From an uncultured Prevotellaceae bacterium (GTDB lineage: Bacteria > Bacteroidota > Bacteroidia > Bacteroidales > Muribaculaceae), in contig CALAVD010000312.1 of assembly GCA_937892085.1 (NCBI GenBank), positions 1-10,781 on the forward strand: a stretch of 10,781 nt of DNA, in the 5' to 3' direction. This document shows, one piece after another, positions 1 to 6,398 of this stretch (positions are counted from its first letter, which is position 1; each line of letters begins with the position of its first letter). The notes under the pieces were generated by a model. The model ran no database searches. It saw only the letters and a program-made list of their open reading frames with translations, and was not told the DNA's origin. The translations under genes and the position numbers were made by a program.

Positions 1-194
1 TCTCCGATATGGTCTTTGAGGCGATACTCAAACTCGAGTGCTACACTCCATTTCTTGTTGATTTTTTTCTCAGCGCCCATAGTCATCCATAGCCCGAAGT
101 CTTTACATTCCTTGCCCTCAAACTGCGCGTTAGCAGGCTGACACACCACAATCGATAATGCCACCGCAACAATCAGTCTAAAAATGTTTTTCAT
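1..194 (-). CDS. DUF2490 family exported protein, N-terminal part
   Basis: Only the first 64 codons are in the window; the gene runs off the left edge. It begins with a clear Sec signal peptide (MKNIFRL, then a hydrophobic core and PANA before QFEGKE, with cleavage likely near residue 23). The mature start reads DFGLWMTMGAEKKINKKW and then ALEFEYRLKD, the usual opening of DUF2490 proteins, which are predicted outer-membrane or periplasmic beta-rich proteins of unknown function. The ATG overlaps the upstream DUF4956 stop as ATGA, so the two are probably translationally coupled, and it is the third gene of the VTC/DUF4956 unit. Its role is inferred from this context only. The family call rests on a short segment. 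Confidence 0.75.
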   Translation of the reverse strand, partial: MKNIFRLIVAVALSIVVCQPANAQFEGKECKDFGLWMTMGAEKKINKKWSVALEFEYRLKDHIG

Positions 195-859
195 CTTGTT
201 TCTTCTTTTGGTATTTTTGTCATTCGGTCAACACTGTTGCTGCCCTTGTCGGTGCTGCGGTAGTGTACCCTGAGCACTGTCATGTCGCGGAGCATATCTA
301 TGGCACCCACCTCCACCTTCACGATGTCGAGACCTGTGCGTTTCTTCAAGTCGGCAATCAGCTCCTCACGTTTATCGGGAGTAATGAGCTCTATTTTGTC
401 ATACTGAATGAGTTTCACACTATTAGTCTTGAGACGCCACTCGCACAGCACAATAGCTAAGATGACAATCAAGTTGGTGATTATTAGCTCTTCAACCCTC
501 ATCGACGACGCTAAGGCATTGACAACAGCCAGCGAGATGATAATAAACAGATAGGTCATCTCGCGCACCGGCATTGAGTCGGTGCGGTATCGCATGATGC
601 TGAAGATACCAAACAAGCCTATTCCAAGCCCTATTCCTGCCTTGCCTTTCATGTCCTCGAGGACGAAAATCATGAAGAACACGAGGAAGAAAATCGACAC
701 GCTGATGAGCATGAACGTGAAATAAAAGTCACGACGCTTGCTCTTGCGGTAATATAGCTGATCGATGATTATCCAACTAACTACTACACAGATGATAAAC
801 CTAATCAGCATCTGAGCATACTGAGGCGTGAGAAAGCCCATGATAAGTTCTTGTTCCAT
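191..859 (-). CDS. DUF4956 multi-pass membrane protein
   Basis: This 222-residue protein has four or five predicted membrane segments, roughly at residues 15-36, 47-68, 76-90, 103-118 and 124-139. A soluble C-terminal domain (about 150-210) contains IELITPDKREELIADLKKR. The central segment GLFGIFSIMRYRTDSMPVRE followed by MTYLF is the hallmark of DUF4956 as I know it. Members are often encoded beside VTC-domain polyphosphate polymerases, as here: the VTC gene ends 24 nt upstream, and the DUF2490 gene starts in an ATGA overlap at the stop. No biochemical function is established for the family. By position it is the membrane partner of the polymerase, and I infer it may pass or anchor the polymer. 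The start has no Shine-Dalgarno, only an A-rich leader, as is normal for Bacteroidetes. Confidence 0.88.
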   Translation of the reverse strand: MEQELIMGFLTPQYAQMLIRFIICVVVSWIIIDQLYYRKSKRRDFYFTFMLISVSIFFLVFFMIFVLEDMKGKAGIGLGIGLFGIFSIMRYRTDSMPVREMTYLFIIISLAVVNALASSMRVEELIITNLIVILAIVLCEWRLKTNSVKLIQYDKIELITPDKREELIADLKKRTGLDIVKVEVGAIDMLRDMTVLRVHYRSTDKGSNSVDRMTKIPKEETR

Positions 860-883
860 TATTGCAATGTTTTTAGTTATTTT

Positions 884-1642
884 TTATTTACTGTCAAGAT
901 TGACAAGCCTATTCACATAGTATATTTTCTGTTTCAGGCGGTTTTGCTTAAGCTGTGGATTGGTCATAGCTGTGCCTATACAATATTTACTGAAGCCGTG
1001 AGGATGAATGTGCAGGTCGCGGAGCATCGCTAGCAGCGGTGACGGCACGTTGCCATCGCGCTTGAGTTCTATAATCACCGCTTGGTCAAGGCTTTGGTCT
1101 ATGCCCGACGAGAGGTTGTGGAAGCGCAAATCGGTATCGATTGTCACGCGCTCGGTCTTGCCCTTGTTGACCAGAGTAATGCGGTTGAACCAGTTGCGCA
1201 GTGCCGGCTGCAACGTGTCGATATCATACCAGCACAACGACTCCAAGAACTGCCGCCTCTCGTCGCCGCCTATTTCAAAATCGTTAACGACGATGCGTTT
1301 CTTGCGCGTGCGGCGGTGATTGTTCTTATTCTTTACCTCAAGGAAAATTAGCCCTGAGTCAACATATTGCCTAACCCTCACCTTCTGCCTGCCCAAGCAT
1401 CCGTTGTGGTGGGTAGTGTACATCTCGAAGGATGGCGTGTCGTAATATAGCGTGGTGTAGGCACTACTGCGTTTACCGTCAATCTCCTGCATGAAATATT
1501 CGTCTTGCGCCATTTTTAGGAGCTTGACGAGTCGTGGCATAGTAGTAACAAATTTAGTATCAACACGATTCATCAGCTTGACGCTGCTCATCTCGTCAAG
1601 GGTGATGGGTGAGAATTTGTTTATGTTTATAATCGAGTTCAT
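884..1642 (-). CDS. VTC-domain polyphosphate polymerase-like protein
   Basis: This 252-residue soluble protein belongs to the VTC branch of the triphosphate tunnel metalloenzyme fold. That fold in yeast Vtc4 polymerises polyphosphate from ATP. The tunnel residues are visible in order: K30 in NRVDTKFV, R89 and R91 in KVRVRQY, E102 and K104 in FLEVKNK, R173 in TIDTDLRF, E192 in VIIELK, and K219 in GFSKYCIG. They correspond to the basic and acidic residues that hold the phosphate chain and metal in Vtc4, so activity is plausible. There is no signal peptide, no membrane segment and no SPX domain, so membrane attachment would have to come from the DUF4956 protein encoded next. It is the first gene of its operon, with a promoter-like element about 45 nt upstream. 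The exact polymer made is inferred. Confidence 0.9.
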   Translation of the reverse strand: MNSIININKFSPITLDEMSSVKLMNRVDTKFVTTMPRLVKLLKMAQDEYFMQEIDGKRSSAYTTLYYDTPSFEMYTTHHNGCLGRQKVRVRQYVDSGLIFLEVKNKNNHRRTRKKRIVVNDFEIGGDERRQFLESLCWYDIDTLQPALRNWFNRITLVNKGKTERVTIDTDLRFHNLSSGIDQSLDQAVIIELKRDGNVPSPLLAMLRDLHIHPHGFSKYCIGTAMTNPQLKQNRLKQKIYYVNRLVNLDSK

Positions 1643-1685
1643 ACTAAAATGTGTAGTGACTAAAATCTTATTAATTTAGAAACGA

Positions 1686-1693
1686 CAAAAATA
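1686..1693 (-). promoter_or_regulatory. Candidate -7 box for the VTC/DUF4956/DUF2490 operon
   Basis: On the minus strand this reads TATTTTTG, a full match to the Bacteroidetes -7 consensus TAnnTTTG. Transcription from it would start near 1680, leaving a leader of about 35-40 nt before the VTC ATG at 1642. The surrounding 1643-1770 gap is strongly A/T rich. No TTTG is found 19-21 nt upstream, so the -33 half is weak or missing, which lowers confidence. Confidence 0.45.
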
Positions 1694-1745
1694 GTCAATT
1701 ATTTGTTATAACTATTATTTTTTCAACCATTTAGTGAAAACAATC

Positions 1746-1762
1746 AACAAACGGCATTTGTT
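1746..1762 (-). terminator. Weak hairpin after the glycosyltransferase gene
   Basis: A small hairpin (AACAAA, loop CGGCA, TTTGTT in plus orientation) lies 8 nt past the glycosyltransferase stop. On the minus strand it is followed by GATTGTTTTC. The stem is only 6 bp and almost all A/T, so it is a weak candidate for ending that transcript before the VTC operon promoter. Confidence 0.22.
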
Positions 1763-1770
1763 CTTAACGT

Positions 1771-2502
1771 TTATATAACTTTTCTAAGCAGGTGGCGGCA
1801 GGCAAATTTCACATGACGCAGCATCGTGGGCAATGTGCCGTAATAGTGACACATGATGTTATAACGTTCGCGCAGCGACTTCTTGTGATTTTCGGTAGTA
1901 AGTCCTTCACTAAGGTAAGAGATTATGGGGTCGGCGCCAACACAGATGCATAAGTCACTCTGTCTCAGAACCTTGATGCACCAGTCGTAGTCGGCACTAA
2001 AGCGGTAGCTGAGGTCGTAGTGTGGGCACAACTCACGCTTGGCGATAAAAGCCTGGTGACACACCAGCATACCATCTTTAAAACTCTGCCAGTTAAGCTG
2101 CGTGGGTGCCGTGAGATGTCTCATCCCCACTACTTTCCCTGCGCTGTCAACGAGTTGAGTCTGCCCGTAAATCACATCGGGATGCTCTTGCGCTTTCATC
2201 GCGATGCGGGCAAGGGTCTCGGCAGTGGCAAAAGCATCGCCGGCATTAAGGAAAATGAGATATTGCCCTTGAGCCTTGTCGATGGCTTTGTTCATGGCGT
2301 CATACAGCCCTTTGTCGGGCTCGCTCCACACCATTGTCCCCTCAATGCCGGCTTGCTCCACCAGCAGCAGGGTGTCGTCGGTCGAAGCCCCGTCGATGAC
2401 CAGATATTCAAAGTCGCGGAACGACTGCTCCTTCACGCTCTTGAGCGTGGTTCCTAACACCTTGGCGGCATTGTAGGTAACTGTAATGATAGAAAAAAGC
2501 AT
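1771..2502 (-). CDS. Glycosyltransferase family 2 (GT-A fold)
   Basis: This 243-residue cytoplasmic enzyme transfers a sugar from a nucleotide-sugar donor to a glycan or lipid acceptor. It opens with the GT2 signature FSIITVTYNAAKVLGTTLKS, followed by EYLVIDGASTDDT (D37 contacts the nucleotide) and SEPDKGLYDAMNKAI. LNAGDAF (D89) takes the place of the metal-binding DxD motif, and SADYDWCIKVLR (169-180) supplies the usual ED/DYDW-type catalytic region. This PDKGLYDAMNKA subgroup resembles WcaA-like capsule or O-antigen transferases. The length is usual for a single-domain member. It stands alone, without polymerase, flippase or sugar-nucleotide genes nearby, so donor and acceptor cannot be named. 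The upstream gap carries degenerate tandem repeats. The gene lies downstream of the CD225/DUF2752 pair on the same strand and may share its transcript. Confidence 0.92.
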   Translation of the reverse strand: MLFSIITVTYNAAKVLGTTLKSVKEQSFRDFEYLVIDGASTDDTLLLVEQAGIEGTMVWSEPDKGLYDAMNKAIDKAQGQYLIFLNAGDAFATAETLARIAMKAQEHPDVIYGQTQLVDSAGKVVGMRHLTAPTQLNWQSFKDGMLVCHQAFIAKRELCPHYDLSYRFSADYDWCIKVLRQSDLCICVGADPIISYLSEGLTTENHKKSLRERYNIMCHYYGTLPTMLRHVKFACRHLLRKVI

Positions 2503-2510
2503 ATCTTAAT

Positions 2511-2597
2511 GAGCTAACGAGTAAACGAGCTAACGAGTAAACAAGGCAACAGTAACTAACACCATAAACTGTGAACTATAGACTATGAACCATAAAC
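2511..2597. repeat. Degenerate 8-bp then 7-bp tandem repeats
   Basis: In plus orientation the block starts with two exact copies of a 16-bp unit, at 2511-2526 and 2527-2542. Each copy is made of the 8-mers GAGCTAAC and GAGTAAAC. AAGGCAAC, AGTAACTAAC and ACCATAAAC follow. The block then changes to 7-bp units: TGTGAAC, TATAGAC, TATGAAC, CATAAAC. Almost every unit ends in AAC or GAC. It fills nearly the whole gap between the DUF2752 stop and the glycosyltransferase start. Short degenerate repeats of this flavour are common in Bacteroidales intergenic DNA; their function is unknown to me. Confidence 0.8.
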
Positions 2598-2606
2598 TAT
2601 TAGCCT

Positions 2607-2987
2607 CTACCAACCAAAGACGTTGCGCAACACCCACCACAGCACCACAATAATGCCAAGAGCAGCTATAGTATAGTGATGAGTTATCACCTCACCCACT
2701 TTGTGGGGGATAAGCCGAGTGTAGTCGTTCAAGAGGTACAAAACTATCACGGGAATTGCAACCACAAAAAAAGCGTTGTAGGCAAGTGCGTCAAGAAAAT
2801 TGCCGTGAAGCAAGGAGTGTAGCGCTCGCTGGCATCCACAACCCGCGCATTTATAGCCGGTGAAGGTAAGAAACACACACCGGGGCACAAATTTGCTGGT
2901 TGAGGGATTTATGCTGAAGTAAAACGCTGCAACCACTACCGGCAGAACTATGAGCCCACCAATCTTGACGGCACGTCGCTTGCTCAT
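2607..2987 (-). CDS. DUF2752 membrane protein
   Basis: This small membrane protein (126 residues from the chosen start) has hydrophobic segments at about 8-26, 71-87 and 106-121. The family signature is plain: RCVFLTFTGYKCAGCGCQRA (36-55), then LLHGNFLDALAYNAFF. It includes cysteines C37, C47, C50 and C52, which could bind a metal or form disulfides; the first, second and third are typical of the family. The function of DUF2752 is unknown. The frame stays open upstream to 3071, but the ATG at 2985-2987 is preferred. It overlaps the stop of the upstream CD225 gene as TGATG, giving translational coupling, and removes a 28-residue non-family extension. DUF2752 genes often sit beside CD225/dispanin genes in Bacteroidetes, which supports a shared membrane role. 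Confidence 0.9.
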   Translation of the reverse strand: MSKRRAVKIGGLIVLPVVVAAFYFSINPSTSKFVPRCVFLTFTGYKCAGCGCQRALHSLLHGNFLDALAYNAFFVVAIPVIVLYLLNDYTRLIPHKVGEVITHHYTIAALGIIVVLWWVLRNVFGW

Positions 2988-3616
2988 CAACCCACGCTTT
3001 GCAACATTGAGTAATAGATTGATAATGGCAATGTCATGAGGCCTAATACTATTGACCCAATGACTGCCCATGCTCCATATTCACTGTATTTCTCAGCCTT
3101 CTGATAGTTGCCCTCTTTGTAATTCTTCTTTGTGAGATAGGCATAAATGATACCCACCACGCCAAGCGGCATGCAGCAACACAAGGTAGCAAGAATCGAC
3201 CACACCAAATTGGTGGGAGGACATTTAGGAGTCTCGGTTACAGCTTGCGAGGCGGCATAGTAGTCACCCATCTCATATTGAGGACGATAGCCCCCATGGG
3301 GCATTGCATTGTTCATGGCACCACTTGGCCGACCACCCATTGGAGGCACTTGGGGTGCACTATCAGCAGGAGTCTCAGACGCCTGGTCCACTGCCATCTC
3401 GGGCGTAGCTACCTCTCCACCAGTTACAGGAGCGCCTCCCGCACCTGTCATTCTCTCGAGCATCTCGTTAAGCTCGGGCACCTTGGTGATTTTCACCCAG
3501 TCGTCAAGACCGCTATGCCACACGTATGCCGTTTTGTCGATACCCATACTCTCCAACTGCTCTATCGAGAGTGGACCTGATTGTTCTCCCTTAAAATTTA
3601 TCCAATAACGCCTCAT
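2987..3616 (-). CDS. GYF_2 (DUF4339) and CD225/dispanin domain membrane protein
   Basis: This 209-residue protein has three parts. Residues 1-55 form a GYF_2/DUF4339 domain (YWINFKGEQSGPLSIEQL, then VWHSGLDDWVKI), a probable peptide-binding module. Residues 57-130 are a flexible linker rich in Pro, Gly, Ala and Met. Residues 131-205 form a CD225/dispanin domain. Its first membrane segment holds the cysteine cluster LCCCMP (145-150) and a KKNYKEGNYQKAEKYSEYG loop, and its second segment is at about 181-203. Dispanins resemble eukaryotic IFITM proteins, but bacterial members have no settled function. The stop overlaps the DUF2752 start (TGATG), so the two are made together. The start codon lies 3 nt downstream of a 7-bp tandem repeat and 77 nt after the speA stop, so expression from the speA transcript is possible. 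Confidence 0.9.
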   Translation of the reverse strand: MRRYWINFKGEQSGPLSIEQLESMGIDKTAYVWHSGLDDWVKITKVPELNEMLERMTGAGGAPVTGGEVATPEMAVDQASETPADSAPQVPPMGGRPSGAMNNAMPHGGYRPQYEMGDYYAASQAVTETPKCPPTNLVWSILATLCCCMPLGVVGIIYAYLTKKNYKEGNYQKAEKYSEYGAWAVIGSIVLGLMTLPLSIYYSMLQSVG

Positions 3617-3619
3617 TTT

Positions 3620-3661
3620 CGTTTATCGTTTATCGTTGTTTGTTTCACTAATCTCTAATCG
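3620..3661. repeat. Six 7-bp tandem units in front of the CD225 gene
   Basis: In plus orientation the units are CGTTTAT, CGTTTAT, CGTTGTT, TGTTTCA, CTAATCT and CTAATCG; the first two are identical and the rest decay. On the coding strand of the CD225 gene this is an ATAAACG array ending 3 nt before its ATG, so it makes up most of the translation leader. TAAACGA also occurs in the repeat block at 2511-2597, in the opposite orientation relative to transcription. Confidence 0.7.
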
Positions 3662-3687
3662 CGCAAAGCGCAATGCTTTGTGCATTA
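3656..3687. other. Strong hairpin between speA and the CD225 gene
   Basis: GCGCAAAGC (3661-3669) pairs with GCTTTGTGC (3675-3683) across a 5-nt loop, with one G-U pair. The flanking TAAT and ATTA add four pairs beyond a single bulged C. It starts 6 nt after the speA stop. On the speA-sense strand the T-run comes before the hairpin and no T-run follows it, so it does not have the shape of an intrinsic terminator. It may protect or process the speA 3' end, or act in partial readthrough. Confidence 0.45.
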
Positions 3688-3693
3688 AAAAAA

Positions 3694-5604
3694 CTACTCT
3701 TTCTCAAGATAGGTGTAACCATAAAGTCCAGAGCGGTAGTTGCGCACGAACTCGTTGCCTTCTTCGGCGGTGATTTTCTTGGTTCGGATTGACTCTGCCA
3801 CCCATGCCTCCACGTTGCGCACCAGCTCTTTGGGGCTGAATTGCACGTAGTCAAGCACTTCGGCAACCGTCTCACCATCAATCACTTGATCTATCTCGTA
3901 GTGATCTTTATAAACATCAATGTGCACTGCATTAGTGTCGCCAAAGAGGTTGTGCAGGTCGCCAAGAATCTCCTGATAAGCTCCCACGAGGAACACTCCC
4001 AAGTAGTAGTGCTCGCCTTCCCTGAGCTGATGCACAGGCAGGTAATGCGAGAACCCCTGATTGGAGATGAAGTTGCCTATCTTGCCATCGCTGTCGCAAG
4101 TGATGTCCTGGATAGTGGCAAACTTGTCGGGGCGCTCGGTGAGTCGGTCGAGAGGCACCACGGGGAACACCTGGTCGATAGCCCACGAGTCGGGCAGCGA
4201 CTGGAAGAGCGAGAAGTTGCAGAAGTATTTCTCGGGCAACATACGTGCCACGCTACGCAGCTCTTCGGGGGCGTGCTTCATGTCGCTGGCAATCATGTTC
4301 ACCTCGCGAGCCACACTCCAGAAGAGTTTCTCTACGAGGGCGCGTGTGCGCAGGTCAAGGAAGCCGAGGCTGAAGCGGTCGAGGGCTTCCTCCCTGATTT
4401 GCAGCGCGTCGTGCCAGTCTTCAAGGAGTCGAGCTTTATTGATTTTGTCATATATCTCATAGAGGTCGCGCACCAGCTCGTCCTCATCCTCACGCAAGTG
4501 GTCGTTATCGTCATCCCACTGTGGCAGGCTCGCAGTCTCGAGCACTTCGAGAACGAGCACCGAGTGGTGAGCCGTGAGGCTGCGCCCGCTCTCGGTGATG
4601 ATGTTGGGATGCTTGATGCCGTTCTTGTTGCAAGCGTCAACAAGCTGATACACCGAGTCGTTGACATACTCCTGAATGGAGTAGTTCATGCTGTTCTCGC
4701 TGGCGCTGTTGCGCGTGCCGTCGTAGTCCACCCCCAGTCCACCGCCAATGTCGATAAAGTCGATGTCAAACCCCAACTGCGAGAGCTGCACATAGAACTG
4801 GCACGCCTCGCGCAGAGCGTTCTTGATGCGGCGTATCTTGGTCACCTGGCTGCCTATGTGGAAGTGGATGAGCTTGAGGCAGTCGGCCATCTTGTTTTCC
4901 TGCATAAACTCCATAGCCTCTTGCAACTCGCTGGTGTTCAAGCCAAACTTGCTGCGGTCGCCACCGCTCTCTTCCCACTTGCCGCTGCCGCTGCTCGAGA
5001 GCTTAATGCGCACTCCCACGTTGGGCCTGATATTCAAGCGTTTGGCGATTGTGGTGATGAGCCGCAACTCGTTGAGCTTCTCAACGACGAGGAAGATGCG
5101 GCGTCCCATCTTCTGCGCTAACAGAGCTAACTCAATGTAGCTCTCGTCTTTATAGCCGTTGCAGATGATGAGCGAGTTCTCCGAAATCTTGCCCATGTTC
5201 ATCGCTAACACAGCGTGCAGCTCGGGCTTCGAGCCTGCCTCCAGACCGATGTTGAACTTCTTGCCGTGGCTCACAATCTCCTGTACCACAGGCTCCATCT
5301 GGTTCACCTTGATAGGATAGATGATAAAGTTCTGAGCCTGGTACTCATATTCCTTGGCAGCCTTCTTGAAGCAGCTCGAAATCTTCTCGATGCGGTTGTC
5401 GAGGATATCGGGAAAACGCAACAGCACAGGCGCGCCGATGTTGCGCTGCCGCAACTCGTCCATCACTTCTACCAAGTCAACGCCTGTGTAGCTCTGCTTG
5501 GGGGTCACTGTCATGTGACCTTTTTCATTGATTGAGAAATACTTGAGGCCCCAACCAGTGATATTATACATCTCGGCGCTGTCCTCAATGCGCCACTTGT
5601 TCAT
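3694..5604 (-). CDS. speA: Biosynthetic arginine decarboxylase
   Basis: This 636-residue PLP enzyme converts arginine to agmatine and CO2, the first step of the arginine route to putrescine and other polyamines. It is a fold III decarboxylase. The N-terminal barrel holds the PLP lysine K99 in IIYPIKVNQ, HFHIGSQ (247-253), the phosphate-binding IDIGGGLGVDY (284-294) and ITESGRSLTAHHSV (336-349). The C-terminal barrel provides C503 in ITCDSDGKIG, the likely catalytic cysteine, and GAYQEILGDLHNLFGD (541-556). Residues about 365-450 form the family's helical insertion. The length matches full SpeA proteins, and nothing looks damaged. There is no signal peptide, so it is cytoplasmic. A promoter about 95-125 nt upstream gives it a leader of roughly 90 nt. 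No agmatine-processing gene is in the window. Confidence 0.97.
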   Translation of the reverse strand: MNKWRIEDSAEMYNITGWGLKYFSINEKGHMTVTPKQSYTGVDLVEVMDELRQRNIGAPVLLRFPDILDNRIEKISSCFKKAAKEYEYQAQNFIIYPIKVNQMEPVVQEIVSHGKKFNIGLEAGSKPELHAVLAMNMGKISENSLIICNGYKDESYIELALLAQKMGRRIFLVVEKLNELRLITTIAKRLNIRPNVGVRIKLSSSGSGKWEESGGDRSKFGLNTSELQEAMEFMQENKMADCLKLIHFHIGSQVTKIRRIKNALREACQFYVQLSQLGFDIDFIDIGGGLGVDYDGTRNSASENSMNYSIQEYVNDSVYQLVDACNKNGIKHPNIITESGRSLTAHHSVLVLEVLETASLPQWDDDNDHLREDEDELVRDLYEIYDKINKARLLEDWHDALQIREEALDRFSLGFLDLRTRALVEKLFWSVAREVNMIASDMKHAPEELRSVARMLPEKYFCNFSLFQSLPDSWAIDQVFPVVPLDRLTERPDKFATIQDITCDSDGKIGNFISNQGFSHYLPVHQLREGEHYYLGVFLVGAYQEILGDLHNLFGDTNAVHIDVYKDHYEIDQVIDGETVAEVLDYVQFSPKELVRNVEAWVAESIRTKKITAEEGNEFVRNYRSGLYGYTYLEKE

Positions 5605-5698
5605 GCTGCTCGTAGTGGTAAGGTGTTATAATATGAATAAAAACGATTTGTTCTCTCTGACGGCGCTGCAGCAAAACGCTACTACACCAATTAATCGG

Positions 5699-5730
5699 CA
5701 AAATTAGTGCAAGCCGAATGAAAAACCAAA
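5699..5730 (-). promoter_or_regulatory. speA promoter (-33 and -7 boxes)
   Basis: On the minus strand TTTG (5727-5730) is followed after 20 nt by TAATTTTG (5699-5706). Both halves and the spacing fit the Bacteroidetes consensus TTTG-N19-21-TAnnTTTG. Transcription would start near 5692, giving speA a leader of about 90 nt. I see no strong hairpin, leader peptide or known riboswitch in that leader. Confidence 0.6.
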
Positions 5731-5893
5731 TTTATTTGAGTTTTTCTGAGGCGCAGCCTAATTTATCCAAATATTAGCAAGAATTTCACGCTTGGGCAAA
5801 TTTCTGTTGTAAAACATTTAGTAGATATAGCGCGTTTGCAAGAAAAATGCCTTCCTCGTCGGCTAAAAAAAAATTACTAAACACACAATTTAC

Positions 5894-6390
5894 ATGAAGA
5901 CAACTAAGACATTGATTTTTGCGCTTATGGTGATGATTGGTTGCCTTATTGCGCAAGCTGGAGAGTGTCAACTAAAATTCTTGTGTGGAGTGGTGAAAGC
6001 CGACTCATGGACAACTACCGGCAACAACATGGAGGGCATCTATGAGTTTACCTCGCTAATGCCACTCTCACTAAGCTCACCGAGGGGCGCGACGTGTATC
6101 AGGCTCAGCTTGGTGGGGCCGTGTATGAGGACGGCCTGATGAAAGGCATCCACTTCAAGACCGTTTGGGACGACTTTGAGCAGACCAACACTTACGTGCT
6201 CTACCATGTGCAATATGACATGGCTACGTGGGAGCGAGTGAAATTTTATGTCCTCAGTACCCTCGACCGCAACTATATCTCGAGCTGCGGCAGGGCGCAC
6301 GACCCAGTCACTGGCAAGAACTACGGCATTTTTTATAACTTCAACATGAGTTGGCAGGTGGTGAAATACAATATCTTGCTGGGAGAGTAA
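5894..6390 (+). pseudogene. Frameshifted, truncated exported protein gene
   Basis: The ATG at 5894 starts a signal peptide (MKTTKTLIFALMVMIGCLIA) and continues FLCGVVKADSW and MEGIYEF in one frame, which stops at 6137-6139. The matching continuation, LANATLTKLTEGRDVYQAQL then GGAVYEDGLMKG, DMATWERVKFYV, AHDPVTGKNYGIFYNF, is in the -1 frame, open from 6046 to the stop at 6388-6390. The switch lies near 6046-6060 and equals one missing base; no slippery heptamer is visible. The pattern (W at the start, GIYxF, GGAVYxDG, YDxxTWE, DPVTGKxYGxFYN) is that of the N-terminal part of large exported beta-repeat proteins common in Muribaculaceae. Those are several times longer than the roughly 165 codons here, so the 3' part is also missing. 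A sequencing error could explain the frameshift but not the short 3' end. Family recognition is from memory of the motif pattern. Confidence 0.65.
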
Positions 6391-6398
6391 TGGCTGTA

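Noticed and set aside
2988..3071. Longer DUF2752 protein starting at 3071
   Set aside because: The extra 28 residues fall inside the CD225 coding region and match nothing in the family; the TGATG-coupled start at 2987 fits better.
3841..5121. Long plus-strand open frame (426 codons) opposite speA
   Set aside because: It is exactly antisense to a well-conserved gene, its translation shows no domain, and it is explained by codon bias of speA on the other strand.
5633..5707. 24-codon plus-strand frame (MNKNDLFSLTAL and on) within the speA leader region
   Set aside because: Composition is protein-like, but it has no promoter or ribosome-binding site, lies antisense to the speA leader, and is short enough for chance.
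6046..6136. Programmed -1 frameshifting in the exported-protein gene
   Set aside because: No X-XXY-YYZ slippery heptamer or downstream stimulatory structure is visible where both frames are open.
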